A DNA stretch of 64,000 nucleotides, taken from positions 62,001 to 126,000 of the forward strand of contig NZ_JBFAAI010000009.1 in NCBI RefSeq assembly GCF_040639655.1. The letters run 5' to 3'. Positions 29,902 through 39,320 of the stretch are shown one piece after another (position 1 is the first letter of the stretch; the number at the start of each line of letters is the position of its first letter). The DNA is from Actinoplanes sp040639655. Its GTDB lineage: Bacteria; Actinomycetota; Actinomycetes; Mycobacteriales; Micromonosporaceae. The notes under the pieces are model-generated. The model saw nothing but the letters and a program-made list of their open reading frames with translations, was not told the origin of the DNA and searched no databases. The translations under genes were made by a program, and so were the position numbers.

Positions 29902-29992
29902 ACGTGACCATGTGACGTGAATACGGTGACCCGCCTTGGTAACCGGCCGCGCTCTCAGCAGAGGCACAGCCGACACGGGTGAGGATTCGGTC

Positions 29993-30877
29993 ATGACGAC
30001 GACGCTGCCCGGACGGTCGGCGGTTGCGCTGCTGGCGATGTCACGGCCGTGGTTCTGGCCGGTCTCGTGGGTGCCCGCCTACCTCGGGACCGTCCTGGCC
30101 GGACACTCGTGGCTGCCGGACCGCGCGGATGCACCCCGAGCCGCCGTGGCGCTGCTCGTGCTCGGACCGCTGATCTGGGCGGCGGTACTGGCCCAGAACG
30201 ACCTGCACGACCTGCGCAGCGACCGCGACAATCCACGAAAGGCGGCCGCTCCGCTGGTCACCGGGGCGCTGTCGCCGGCACGGCTGCGAAACTGGTACCG
30301 GGTGGCGGCGCTAGCCTGTGTCGGGGCCGCGGTGTACGTGGGGCCGCTGTTCGTACTAGGTGTGGCCGGGGTGCTGGCGCTGGGCTGGGCATACAGCGTG
30401 CCGCCGCTGCGGCTGAAGACCCGGCCGGGTTGGGACGTCGCGGTGAACGCGCTGGTCGTGGGGCTGGTGTCGCCCGCAGCCGGCTGGGCGATCACCGACC
30501 CGCCGTGGGCGTTCCCGTGGCAGTTCGGGCTGATCGGCGTGCTGTTCGCCGCGGCGCTGTACGTGCCGACGACCGTCACCGACCTCGCCGCGGACTCGGG
30601 AGCCGGCGACACCACATTCGCCGTACGGTTCGGCGCGCCTCTCGCGTACCGCATCGGGGTGGGGCTCTGGGCCTCGGCTCTTGCCGTGGCCCTGCTGTGC
30701 GCAGCGTCTGACGTGGTGGTGCCGCGATCGACATTGGTGCCGCAGTTGATCGCCGCACCGGTTCTGCTGGCCGGGTACGCCATGCTCACACGCCACCCGT
30801 CGATTCCCCGAATGGCGGCAGTCTCGGTCCTGTTCGCAATTCCGACGGCGGGTTTCGCATATGCCTACGTCGGATAG
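29993..30877 (+). CDS. UbiA-family prenyltransferase
   Basis: 294 residues from ATG 29993 (GAGG upstream). About eight or nine membrane helices. The first Asp-rich motif is 'NDLHDLRSDRDN' (Asn69, Asp73, Asp77) and the second is 'DLAADSGAGDTT' (about residues 198-209), the Mg-diphosphate binding pair of UbiA enzymes that attach prenyl chains to aromatic or glyceryl acceptors. The spacing and 'LRLKTRPGWDVAVNA' loop fit the MenA/chlorophyll-synthase-like branch. The acceptor cannot be told from sequence. Neighbours give no pathway context. Confidence 0.85.
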   Translation: MTTTLPGRSAVALLAMSRPWFWPVSWVPAYLGTVLAGHSWLPDRADAPRAAVALLVLGPLIWAAVLAQNDLHDLRSDRDNPRKAAAPLVTGALSPARLRNWYRVAALACVGAAVYVGPLFVLGVAGVLALGWAYSVPPLRLKTRPGWDVAVNALVVGLVSPAAGWAITDPPWAFPWQFGLIGVLFAAALYVPTTVTDLAADSGAGDTTFAVRFGAPLAYRIGVGLWASALAVALLCAASDVVVPRSTLVPQLIAAPVLLAGYAMLTRHPSIPRMAAVSVLFAIPTAGFAYAYVG

Positions 30878-31015
30878 CTCACCCGGATCCGACACAGGAT
30901 CGCGATGAGCTGCGAGCCAGGTGCGCCTTGGTCGTCAGCCCACCCCGCGACCGGCCCACACCCTGATCGGCCCACTGGTCATGCACCCCAGCGGAGGGCT
31001 CCGCTTCCGTTGTTC

Positions 31016-31061
31016 AAGTACCCCGGCAGGCCGGAAGCACCCCTGACCTGCCGGGGTACTT
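31016..31061. terminator. Bidirectional terminator between convergent genes
   Basis: A perfect 15-bp inverted repeat, AAGTACCCCGGCAGG (31016-31030) against CCTGCCGGGGTACTT (31047-31061), with a 16-base loop. It lies between the ends of the prenyltransferase (+) and the MFS pump (-) and can serve both. The outer A/T pairs give short A and T runs on either side. Confidence 0.85.
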
Positions 31062-31146
31062 CCCGAGTCAGGCCAGGTTCGTGGTGAAGAATTCGTCCAG
31101 CCGGTCGAAGGGGATGAGATTCCGGGGAAGTCCAGCAGGTGATCGG

Positions 31147-32391
31147 TCAGCTCGGTGCGACGGGCGGGGCTTTCGCCGGCCGGGCGAGCATCAGACCGGC
31201 CACGGACAACACCGTGCAGGCGATCATGAGCACCGCCATCGGTACGGCGGTGTCCTGTCCGCCGAGGCCCGCGATCGGCGCGATGACGCCCGCGGCCACC
31301 CAGGTGACGAATCCGAGCATCGCCGAGCCGGTACCCGGGTGCTCGGGCACCTCGGCCGATGCTAGCGCGCCGCCGTTGGGACCGATCAGCCCTTGCGCGG
31401 TCATCAGCACGAAGAAGCAGACGATCACCAGCAGAAGCGGCGTGCCGAACCACAGCGCGCCGACCAGCATCGCGACTCCGGCGCCCAGCGCGGCGACCTG
31501 CCCGGCGAGGATGACCTTGCGGGTGGCGACCCGGCCGGCGAACCGGGCAGCGACCAGAGCGGCGAGGGTCATGCCGGCGGCGTTGGCGGCGAAGTCGATC
31601 GAGTACGCGACCGGCGACAGGCCGTTCATCGACTGCAGCACGAACGCCGACGTCGCCACGTACGCGAAGATCGCGCCCATTCCGGAGCCGCTGACCAGCA
31701 CGTATCCGACGTAGCGGCGCCGGGTGAGGACGTGACGGCCGGCGACCGCGAACGCGCGCAGGCCGCCGCCGTGCCGGCGCCGCGGCGGGAGCGACTCCGG
31801 TACCGCGGCCAGCACCGCCACCACCATCGCCACGCCCAGGGCCGCCACCGTCCAGAACGACATGCGCCAGCCGGAAAGCTGCAGGATGACCGCGCCGAGC
31901 AGCGGCCCGGCGATCGGCGCGAACCCGCCGACACCGGCGATCACGTTGAGGACCCGGACCAGCCGGGCCCCGCGCGCCAGGTCCACGATCACCGCCCGGC
32001 CGATGACCATCGCCCATCCGCCGGCGAAGCCCTGCACGAACCGGGCGGCCATCATGACGCCGATCGACGGGGTCAGCGCGCACACCACGGACGCGATGGT
32101 CATCACGACCACCGAGGCCAGCAACAGCCTGCGCCGGCCGTACTGGTCGGAGACCGGCCCACCGATCAGCTGGCCCAGCGCCATGCCGACGAAAAACGTG
32201 GTCAGCGTGAGCTGGACCTGCGTGGCCGTCGCCGACAGGTCATCGGCGACACCCGGGAAGGCGGGAACGTACATGTCGGTGGCCAGCGGCGCGATCCCGG
32301 TCAGGAAGATCACCGTGGCGATCAGCGTGGTGGTGAGCCGTGCCTGCCGCCTTTGATCCGGTGCCGGCTTTTCGACGAGAGCTGCGGTCAT
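31147..32391 (-). CDS. MFS multidrug efflux transporter, Bcr/CflA family
   Basis: 414 residues from ATG 32391. Twelve hydrophobic helices; motif A 'GGPVSDQYGRRRLLLAS' lies in the loop after helix 2 and 'LATDMYVPAFPGVADDL' in helix 1, both typical for the Bcr/CflA drug:H+ antiporters. Its substrate is unknown. It is divergent from the CPBP protease gene (259 bases between the starts) and converges on the UbiA gene. A residual frame ending 'RLDEFFTTNLA' follows its stop (31068-31146) but was not annotated. Confidence 0.9.
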   Translation of the reverse strand: MTAALVEKPAPDQRRQARLTTTLIATVIFLTGIAPLATDMYVPAFPGVADDLSATATQVQLTLTTFFVGMALGQLIGGPVSDQYGRRRLLLASVVVMTIASVVCALTPSIGVMMAARFVQGFAGGWAMVIGRAVIVDLARGARLVRVLNVIAGVGGFAPIAGPLLGAVILQLSGWRMSFWTVAALGVAMVVAVLAAVPESLPPRRRHGGGLRAFAVAGRHVLTRRRYVGYVLVSGSGMGAIFAYVATSAFVLQSMNGLSPVAYSIDFAANAAGMTLAALVAARFAGRVATRKVILAGQVAALGAGVAMLVGALWFGTPLLLVIVCFFVLMTAQGLIGPNGGALASAEVPEHPGTGSAMLGFVTWVAAGVIAPIAGLGGQDTAVPMAVLMIACTVLSVAGLMLARPAKAPPVAPS

Positions 32392-32649
32392 GCCCCGATC
32401 ACACACGCGGCGCGCGGTGGGGAGAAGTCCCCGATGATGGATGTACCGGCAGTACATGCCAGGTCAGCGGTGCGGTGCAGACCTCCGTGACCCTTCGTGG
32501 GCGCAGCGCGCGGTATACGACGGGAGCGGCTTTGTCCCCCGTGCGAGCTACCCACAAGTGTCCACTGCGAGGTGACGCTTGTGGCGGCGGGAATTCATAG
32601 GTTTCTTCCTGTCCGCGGCGCTCCGGCCGCGGCCTGCGGAGGAGTCGTC

Positions 32650-33489
32650 ATGCGCTTCGTCAAACAGCTTCTTGCCATCGTCGCCGTCGCGCTCGTCGGC
32701 GGGCAATGCGCCGCCGCCGTCGAGGGCAGTTTCCTCCTCACCCTGGTGATCGGCGCTGCGACGGCGGTGCTGGGCGTGGTCGTCTACCGGTGGGTGGTAC
32801 GGCGCACCGAGCGCCGCGAGCCGACCGAGCTCGACCGGGACGGCTGGGGCCGGAAGGCGGGCCGCGGGACGCTCCTCGGCTTCGCCATGTTCGCGGCCGT
32901 CATCGCCAACATCGCGTTCCTCGGCGGTTACCACGTCGACGGCTGGGGCTCGCCGGCGGGAGCACTGGGCCTGCTCGGGTTCATGGCGGCCGCCGCCGTC
33001 ACCGAGGAGCTGCTGTTCCGGGGAGTGCTGTTCCGGATCATCGAAGAGCGTACGGGCACCTGGATCGCTCTTGCCCTGACCGGCGTGGTGTTCGGCGCGA
33101 TGCACCTGGTGAACCCGGACGCCACCCTGTGGGGGGCGACCGCCATCGCGATCGAGGCCGGGTTCATGCTGGCCGCCTGCTACGCCGCCACCCGGAACCT
33201 GTGGGTCCCGATCGGTCTGCACTTCGGCTGGAACTTCGCCGCGGGCAGCATCTTCAGCGTCGCGGTCTCCGGCAACGGCGAGTCGGAGGGGCTGCTCGAG
33301 GCCTCGACGTCGGGACCGGTAGCGCTCAGCGGCGGCGCTTTCGGGCCGGAGGGCAGCCTGTACACGGTGCTGGCCGGCGTGGTGCTGACCGTGGTGTTCC
33401 TGTGGCTGGCGAGGCGTCGCGGGCACATCGTCCCGCGTCGCGGCCGGCACACGGCGCAGGCTCCGGCGACCGCTACAGTCACCCCGTGA
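32650..33489 (+). CDS. CPBP-family intramembrane metalloprotease
   Basis: 279 residues from ATG 32650 (GGAGGAG upstream). About seven membrane helices with the three CPBP (Abi/CAAX) motifs: 'TEELLFRGVLFR' (Glu118-Glu119), 'FGAMHLVNP' (His about 155) and 'GLHFGWNF' (about 192-199). These form the metal site of intramembrane proteases. The stop overlaps the next start (GTGA), so it is co-translated with the sensor kinase and regulator; it may cleave or regulate that sensor, or be the target of the system (inference). Confidence 0.9.
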   Translation: MRFVKQLLAIVAVALVGGQCAAAVEGSFLLTLVIGAATAVLGVVVYRWVVRRTERREPTELDRDGWGRKAGRGTLLGFAMFAAVIANIAFLGGYHVDGWGSPAGALGLLGFMAAAAVTEELLFRGVLFRIIEERTGTWIALALTGVVFGAMHLVNPDATLWGATAIAIEAGFMLAACYAATRNLWVPIGLHFGWNFAAGSIFSVAVSGNGESEGLLEASTSGPVALSGGAFGPEGSLYTVLAGVVLTVVFLWLARRRGHIVPRRGRHTAQAPATATVTP

Positions 33490-34643
33490 TCAAGCTCCGG
33501 AGGCTTCCGGACCTGTGGCGGCAGTTGCCTACCACGGTCCGGGATCTCCCGCTCACCCTCGCCTTCGCCGTCGCGGTGGTGGTCCCGGCGCTGGAGCGGC
33601 ACGGTACGCAACTCGGCGACCTGCCGGACCGCCCGTACGACGCGCTGACCGTCGGTGTCGTCGCCCTGGAGTGCCTGCCGCTGGCCGTCCGCCGCCGCTG
33701 GCCGGCCGTCTGCCTGGCACTGGTGTCACTCGGCTTCGCGGTCGACCAGCTGCGCGCGTACCACACGATCGCGGGCACGGGACTCGCCGTCGCGCTCGTC
33801 AGCGCCGGTGCCTACGTGCATCGGCGCCGCTGGACGGTCGCGGGCCTGGCCTCGGCGGCGTACCTGGCCCTGGCGATCTCCCTCGATCGGCTCGGCTCGG
33901 GTGAGGGCGTCGCCGGGTTCACCACGTTCTACCTGCTGCTGGCGTTCGCGTGGGGCGTCGGGGCGTGGCTGCGGCAGACCCGGGCCGCCGAGGCGCAACG
34001 CCGCCGCCATGTCGAGGAGGCCACCCGTACGGCGGAGCGCACCCGCATCGCCCGGGAGCTGCACGACGTCGTCACCCACCACGTGACCGCGATGGTCGTG
34101 CAGGCCGAGGCGGCACGCTACCTGACGAGCGCCCCGGACAGGCTGGACCAGACCTTGACCGCGATCACCGGTACCGGCCGCCGGGCGGTCGGCGACCTGC
34201 GGCAGCTGCTCGACCTGCTCAACCCCGATCACAGCACAGCCGACCAGCGTACGCCCGCCGCCGGCGACCTGGAGGCACTCGTCGACCAGACCCGGCAGGC
34301 GGGGCAGCCGGTCGAGTTCGTCCGGGAGGGCACGCCGGCGGCGGCCACCGGCAGCACCGAGGTGGCGGCGTACCGGGTGGTGCAGGAGGCGCTGACGAAC
34401 GCGCTGAAGTACGCACACGGCAGCCGGACCAGGGTTCACGTCCACCACGGGGAAGGCGCGACGACCGTGGAGGTCAGCACCGACGGTTCCGGATCCGGTG
34501 GCGCGTCGCCGGGCGGCAGCGGGCGCGGCCTCGCCGGGCTCCGCGAGCGGGTCACCGTCCTCGGTGGCGACTTCAGTGCGGGAGCGCAGGCCGGCGGCGG
34601 CTTCCTCGTGCGGGCCCGGATTCCGGCCGGGAACCCGTCGTGA
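33486..34643 (+). CDS. NarL-type sensor histidine kinase (HisKA_3)
   Basis: 385 residues from GTG 33486, overlapping the CPBP stop. About five membrane helices (to residue 160), then a HisKA_3 dimerisation domain 'RIARELHDVVTHHV' (His193) and an ATPase domain 'RVVQEALTNALKYA' and 'GRGLAGLRERV'. No large extracellular loop, so it probably senses in or at the membrane, like LiaS/DesK kinases. Overlaps its cognate response regulator by four bases. Confidence 0.93.
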   Translation: MIKLRRLPDLWRQLPTTVRDLPLTLAFAVAVVVPALERHGTQLGDLPDRPYDALTVGVVALECLPLAVRRRWPAVCLALVSLGFAVDQLRAYHTIAGTGLAVALVSAGAYVHRRRWTVAGLASAAYLALAISLDRLGSGEGVAGFTTFYLLLAFAWGVGAWLRQTRAAEAQRRRHVEEATRTAERTRIARELHDVVTHHVTAMVVQAEAARYLTSAPDRLDQTLTAITGTGRRAVGDLRQLLDLLNPDHSTADQRTPAAGDLEALVDQTRQAGQPVEFVREGTPAAATGSTEVAAYRVVQEALTNALKYAHGSRTRVHVHHGEGATTVEVSTDGSGSGGASPGGSGRGLAGLRERVTVLGGDFSAGAQAGGGFLVRARIPAGNPS

Positions 34644-35299
34644 CCACGCCGATCCGGGTGCTGGTCTGCGACGACCAGGAGCTGATCCGCGCCGGCTTCG
34701 CGACGATCATCGACGCCCAGCCCGACATGGAGATCGTCGGCCAGTGCGGCGACGGGCGCGCGGCGGTCGCCCTGGCCGCTCGGCTCCGGCCGGACGTGGT
34801 GGTGATGGACGTGCGGATGCCGGTGCTCGACGGCATCGCAGCGACCCGCCTGCTGGCCGGCGCCGCGGTCGCCGAGCCGGTGAAGGTCCTCGTGGTGACG
34901 ACGTTCAACCTCGACGAGTACGTGTACGAGGCGCTGCGCGCCGGTGCCAGCGGGTTCCTGCTCAAGGACGCCCCACCGGTGCAGCTGCTCAACGGCATCC
35001 GTACCGTCGCGACGGGCGCCGCGCTACTGGCTCCGGAGGTGACCCGGCAGCTCGTGGGCAGGTACGCGGCCCGCATCCGCCCGGCCGAGGGCAACCCGGA
35101 CCGCGGCGCACTGACCCGGCGCGAGCTGGAGGTGCTCCGGCTCATCGCGGAGGGCCTGTCCAACAGCGAGATCGCCGCGGCGCTGGTGATCAGCCAGGAG
35201 ACGGTCAAGACGTACGTGTCCCGCATCCTCACCAAGCTCGACCTGCGCGACCGGGTGCAGGCCGTGGTGTACGCGTACCGCCGCGGCCTGGTGACCTGA
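34640..35299 (+). CDS. LuxR/NarL-family response regulator
   Basis: 219 residues from GTG 34640, overlapping the kinase stop (GTGA). Receiver domain with 'VCDDQELIRAGF' and Asp57 in 'VVMDVRMPVLDG', the Lys in 'FLLKDAPP', and a C-terminal LuxR helix-turn-helix 'LTRRELEVLRLIAEGLSNSEIA'. It is expected to bind DNA as a dimer after phosphorylation and probably controls this three-gene operon among others. Ends 27 bases from the convergent GGDEF gene. Confidence 0.95.
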   Translation: MTTPIRVLVCDDQELIRAGFATIIDAQPDMEIVGQCGDGRAAVALAARLRPDVVVMDVRMPVLDGIAATRLLAGAAVAEPVKVLVVTTFNLDEYVYEALRAGASGFLLKDAPPVQLLNGIRTVATGAALLAPEVTRQLVGRYAARIRPAEGNPDRGALTRRELEVLRLIAEGLSNSEIAAALVISQETVKTYVSRILTKLDLRDRVQAVVYAYRRGLVT

Positions 35300-35326
35300 A
35301 CGTCCGGCTTCGATCGCCGGCCATGC

Positions 35327-36823
35327 TCATGCGGCGGCGGCCTCCGCGGTGCCGGGTTCACCGGATGTCTCTGCCTCGTGTCGGCGGAAGGTGCCCTTAC
35401 CCGCGTTCTTGGCCCGGTAGAGCGCTGTGTCCGCGATCTGAAGAAGCCGGTCGAGGTCATGGCCACGACCGTGGCACACGGCAATGCCGATGCTGGCCCG
35501 CACCCGGTACTCGCGGCCGGCGAGCGTCATGGGCGCACCGATGCCGTCCAGTATCCGCTGGGCGGCCTCGTCGGCCTGAGCGGCCGCGGCAAGCCCCGGC
35601 AACAGCACCACGAACTCGTCGCCGCCGAGGCGGGCCGCCGTGTCCCCGGACCCGAGTGCCGGCCCGAAGCGGGCGGCGACCGTGACCAGCAGAGCATCGC
35701 CTGCGGCATGCCCGAGCGTGTCGTTGACGGTCTTGAAACCGTCGAGGTCCAGGAGAAGGATGGCCGTGTACCGGCCGTCCGGCGCGGACGCCAGTGCACG
35801 GCCCGCCACAGCCTGGAACGCGGCCCGATTGGGCATGCCGGTCAGGACGTCGTGGTGGGCCTGGTGGTGCAACCCCGCCATCAGCCGGCGAATGGTGATC
35901 AGCATGAGAACCTGACGCAACATCGCCATCGTGATCGCCGACAACAGCAGCCACATGAGAAGCGGCGGGAGCGTGCCGGTACGCCGGTACACCCGGATCA
36001 CCTCGACTATGGCGATGGCCGCCGGAATGTAGGGCAGCAGCGGCCAGATGCCGGAGATGGCCCGCCGCCCCGTGCTGTCGGCCGAGGGCAGCGCCGTGCG
36101 GCTGGAAAGCGCGATGAGCAGCGCCGCGGTGAGATAGCCGGCGCCGGCGCCGGTGGCGTACCACGGCAAGCCCTCAGCGCGGTTGTACACCGCGACGATG
36201 GCCGTCGCCGCGAAGATCCCCAGCCCGCCGCAGAGCAGGCGCAGCGCATAACCGTTGGCGGTGGGCGCGGAGCGTGACATCAGGACCAGGGCGACCGCCG
36301 CGCCGCCGATCTCGAGTGCGGCGGTCGTCAGAAACATCAGCCGGGTCGCCGCGTCGAGGGCGGCTGCCACCTCGGACAGGGCCAGCTGCCAGGCCAGCAC
36401 CAGCAATGCGCCGCCGACGGTGGCCACATCGACGACGAGCGTCAGCCGGGCGACCACGCCGGACAGGGGCGGTGAGACCAGCAGCAGTGCGGCGATCGCG
36501 ACGGCCGCCGCGCCGAGCGAGAGCAGGTCGGCCACATTCGGGGTCGACGGGGCGCGGGCCAGGATCGCGTCGACGGTGTACAGCGAGTACGACACACCCA
36601 GCAGACCGGCGGACAGGGCACCGACCGCCCAACCGGCAAGCATGCGGCCACGCTCCCGGTAAGCGAGCCGTACGAATCCCCCTACTGCGTAGAAACCGGC
36701 CACGGCGACCGGAACACTTCCCACCACCAGGCCGACGCGGTACGAGACCCGGTGTAGTACCAGTTGAAGCACCAGGCCGATGACCGCGACGGCGGCCAGC
36801 CGGGGCCAGATGCGGAAACTCAT
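35327..36823 (-). CDS. Membrane-bound GGDEF diguanylate cyclase
   Basis: 498 residues. I start at ATG 36823: GGAGG lies six bases upstream, whereas ATG 36829 touches it. About nine hydrophobic helices (to 310), then GGDEF: 'DVLTGMPNRAAF', 'LLDLDGFKTVNDTLGHAAGD' region, 'RLGGDEFVVLLPG'. The membrane part resembles that of the protein at 11673 ('LPWYATGAGAGYLTAALL'), so the two are probably paralogues. Divergent from another GGDEF gene, with shared upstream DNA. Confidence 0.92.
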   Translation of the reverse strand: MSFRIWPRLAAVAVIGLVLQLVLHRVSYRVGLVVGSVPVAVAGFYAVGGFVRLAYRERGRMLAGWAVGALSAGLLGVSYSLYTVDAILARAPSTPNVADLLSLGAAAVAIAALLLVSPPLSGVVARLTLVVDVATVGGALLVLAWQLALSEVAAALDAATRLMFLTTAALEIGGAAVALVLMSRSAPTANGYALRLLCGGLGIFAATAIVAVYNRAEGLPWYATGAGAGYLTAALLIALSSRTALPSADSTGRRAISGIWPLLPYIPAAIAIVEVIRVYRRTGTLPPLLMWLLLSAITMAMLRQVLMLITIRRLMAGLHHQAHHDVLTGMPNRAAFQAVAGRALASAPDGRYTAILLLDLDGFKTVNDTLGHAAGDALLVTVAARFGPALGSGDTAARLGGDEFVVLLPGLAAAAQADEAAQRILDGIGAPMTLAGREYRVRASIGIAVCHGRGHDLDRLLQIADTALYRAKNAGKGTFRRHEAETSGEPGTAEAAAA

Positions 36824-36957
36824 GGGCATCCTCCGCGCACCCTATCGGCACCATGGCTGCAGACTTGAGAGCCGCCCGCGGCGGCGGCTCGTTGCCGCGG
36901 TGTGCCGAGGTGGCGGCCGGCAAGGGTGCTTCGGGTCCGGTGGCACGGCTGCGACGA

Positions 36958-38484
36958 ATGCCACTGAAGCCCAGCGATGCCTCAGATCAGCGCACCTGGT
37001 TCCGATCGAACCGGAAAGGTCTGCTGGTTTCGGGGGTCAAAGTGCTGCGGTTCGCTCGTCAGGCATGGTCCGTATTCCTCACGGTGAGTGTGCTGGTGAT
37101 GGGGGCGGTCTTCCTGGCACCGTGGGAGCCGGTCAAAATGGTTCTGTCCGGACTCCTGGGCGTCGCCGGAACGGTGGCGACCGTGGTGGGCGTGGCAAGG
37201 CACCGGCCGGCGGTGCGCTGGCCCTGGTACTGCATGGCCATCGGCTGGCTGCTGTTCGCCGCCGGTGACGTCGTCTACTGGGTTCTGAGTTCAGTACTGG
37301 GCCGCGACGCCTTCCCGTCGATCGCTGACGGCTTCTACCTGATGTCCTACCCGTTCCTCGCGGCGGGCCTGCTCGGCCTGGTGCGGGCACGCCGGCCCGG
37401 AAAGGACCGGCCCGGGCTGCTGGACGCACTGGTGTTGTCCACCGGCGCCGCCATGCTCTCGTGGGTCTTCCTGATGGAGCCGTACGTGCACGCCAGCGAC
37501 CTCGATGTCTGGGCGCGCGCGGTATCGCTGGCCTACCCGGTCGCGGACTTGCTGCTCGTAGCGGTGCTGGTGCGGCTGACCACCGGACGCGGAGATCAGC
37601 CACCGGCGTACTGGCTCCTCATGGCGGCCATCGCCGCCATGCTCGTCGGTGACGTGGTCTACGGGTTCATGGAGCTGACGATCGGCTACAACGCGGGCGA
37701 CCCGATCGATGCGGCCTGGATGCTGATGTACGCCTTCGCCGGCGCGGCCGCGCTGCACCCCACGATGAGCAACCTGTCACGGCTGTCGACCCCGGTGGCC
37801 GAGGGCCCGATCGGTATGCGGCGGCTGATCGCGCTGGCATTGGCGAGCCTCATGGCTCCCGCGGCGCTCCTGATCGAATGGCTGCGCGGCACCGAGATCG
37901 ACATCCCGGTGATCGTATCCGGATGTGTGATCCTCTTCCTTCTGGTCATCACCCGCCTGCACGGCTTGGTCGTCCTGCTCACGGACACCCTGCGATCGAC
38001 CGAGGTGCAGGCGAGCACCGACCAGCTGACCGGGCTGGCCAACCGCCGCCGCTTCCACACCAGCTGGCAGCAGTCCCTGACGGGCGAGGTGGGCCCTACC
38101 GCGCTGTTGTACATCGACCTCGACGGCTTCAAACCGGTCAACGACAAACTCGGTCACGACGCCGGCGACAGCATTCTGCTCGGTGTCGCTGATCGCATGC
38201 GTGGAGTCGTACGAGCCGGAGACGTCGTTGCCCGCCTCGGCGGAGACGAGTTCGCGATCATCCTGCCCTGGACCGACGACCGGACTGCCGGTGTCCTCGC
38301 CGAACGCATCGTCCAGGAACTCGCACGGCCGTTCGAGCTCGGCGAACGAACCGTGTACATCGGTGCCAGCATCGGCGTCATCACCGCAGCCCAGGGCGAC
38401 AACCCCAACGCCCAGCTGCGTCGCGCCGACACCGCCATGTACGCCGCCAAGGGCGCCGGACGCGGTCGAGTCCACCACGGTTGA
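36958..38484 (+). CDS. Membrane-bound GGDEF diguanylate cyclase
   Basis: The frame is open from ATG 36853, but that start would leave only 29 bases to the divergent gene; ATG 36958 leaves a normal promoter gap, and GTG codons further in are also possible. From 36958 the protein has 508 residues: about eight to ten helices (40-330) and a GGDEF domain ('DQLTGLANRRRFHTSW', 'YIDLDGFKPVNDKLGH', 'RLGGDEFAIILPW', 'MYAAKGAGRGRV'). The membrane region contains 'AGDVVYWVL' and 'VGDVVYGFM' repeats seen in actinobacterial GGDEF proteins. Catalytically intact by motif. Confidence 0.88.
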   Translation: MPLKPSDASDQRTWFRSNRKGLLVSGVKVLRFARQAWSVFLTVSVLVMGAVFLAPWEPVKMVLSGLLGVAGTVATVVGVARHRPAVRWPWYCMAIGWLLFAAGDVVYWVLSSVLGRDAFPSIADGFYLMSYPFLAAGLLGLVRARRPGKDRPGLLDALVLSTGAAMLSWVFLMEPYVHASDLDVWARAVSLAYPVADLLLVAVLVRLTTGRGDQPPAYWLLMAAIAAMLVGDVVYGFMELTIGYNAGDPIDAAWMLMYAFAGAAALHPTMSNLSRLSTPVAEGPIGMRRLIALALASLMAPAALLIEWLRGTEIDIPVIVSGCVILFLLVITRLHGLVVLLTDTLRSTEVQASTDQLTGLANRRRFHTSWQQSLTGEVGPTALLYIDLDGFKPVNDKLGHDAGDSILLGVADRMRGVVRAGDVVARLGGDEFAIILPWTDDRTAGVLAERIVQELARPFELGERTVYIGASIGVITAAQGDNPNAQLRRADTAMYAAKGAGRGRVHHG

Positions 38485-38519
38485 TCCCCGAGGTGAGCGG
38501 CGCTCATGCGGACCTGCCG

Positions 38520-38688
38520 TCACCCCGTACCCGCCGGCTCGCGCAGCGCGTCCCCGGCAGCCTCGAACCCCGCCTCGGCGAACGGCTGAAGCAGCACCCG
38601 CCGTGCATCGGGACGCACCGTGCCGCCGGCGGCGCTCGTTCAGGAATCGTGCGACGAGCGCGCCGCGTTCTCCCAGCGTCTCGTTCAA
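38520..38688 (-). pseudogene. Deleted paralogue of the adjacent small gene
   Basis: TTG 38688 overlaps the stop of the upstream gene and begins 'LNETLGERGALVARFLNER'. After about 20 codons the frame changes and continues 'GGTVRPDARRVLLQPFAE' and 'AGFEAAGDALRE' to TGA at 38520-38522. Both ends match the start ('RTLVARFLEEVR') and end ('RRVLLEPYVAAGFESAATALHE') of the gene at 38685-39125, but about 85 codons in the middle are gone. It is a tandem copy inactivated by an internal deletion. Confidence 0.65.
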
Positions 38689-39125
38689 CGCCTCTCATCC
38701 GATCGCGGAGCGAGCGGCTGCGGTCCGGGGCCTTCGTGCAGGGCGGTGGCAGCCGACTCGAAACCCGCTGCCACGTACGGCTCGAGCAGCACCCGCCGAT
38801 GCTCGATCGCGAGTTGGCCGCCGGCCGCGATCGCCTTCACCGCGGACAGCACGCTCACCTTCACGTCCCCGAGGGACAGCGGGTCATCGAAGTCGGAGCG
38901 TGCCAGTCCCAGCGAGCCGAAGGTCTGCAGCCCGGCCCGGTCCACCGCATCCAGGACCCTGGGCGCCCAAGGCAGTTCGGCGATCGCCGTCATCGCGGGC
39001 AACAGCCCGGGGTTGTCCACCAGCTCCGCATGCGCGGCCCAGTCGATCTGCCTCGTTCGCACCTCCTCCAGGAACCGCGCCACGAGGGTTCTTTGCGGTC
39101 CGAACCGGCTGTTCCCCGTCGTCAT
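38685..39125 (-). CDS. Uncharacterised small helical protein
   Basis: 146 residues from ATG 39125, preceded by AGGAGG eleven bases upstream; GTG 39149 is an alternative without a site. Predominantly helical, no signal peptide, no membrane segment, no recognised motif: 'RTLVARFLEEVRTRQIDWAA', 'LGDVKVSVLSAVKAIAAGGQ'. I do not recognise the family. A mutilated duplicate follows directly downstream and the stop overlaps that copy's start, so the pair was once a translationally coupled tandem. Confidence 0.6.
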   Translation of the reverse strand: MTTGNSRFGPQRTLVARFLEEVRTRQIDWAAHAELVDNPGLLPAMTAIAELPWAPRVLDAVDRAGLQTFGSLGLARSDFDDPLSLGDVKVSVLSAVKAIAAGGQLAIEHRRVLLEPYVAAGFESAATALHEGPGPQPLAPRSDERR

Positions 39126-39320
39126 CGCGGTTGTCGCCTCCTGCTCCACTCATCCGGTCGCGCGGTGGGGAAAGCCGCCCAGGCCTCCAGGTGAGGCGCT
39201 CGGCTGCACGTCCGCGATGACCCTGATGAGATCAAGTTACAAGTTGGGGTGATGCGCGTGCTCGTTGGCCGAGCCCGGAATTCGGTTGACGCCGAAGCCG
39301 GGATTGACAGGATCCAACGC

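Noticed and set aside
31068..31146. Residual reverse frame ending in RLDEFFTTNLA after the MFS gene
   Set aside because: Looks protein-like but is too short, has no start and no recognised family; could be a relic.
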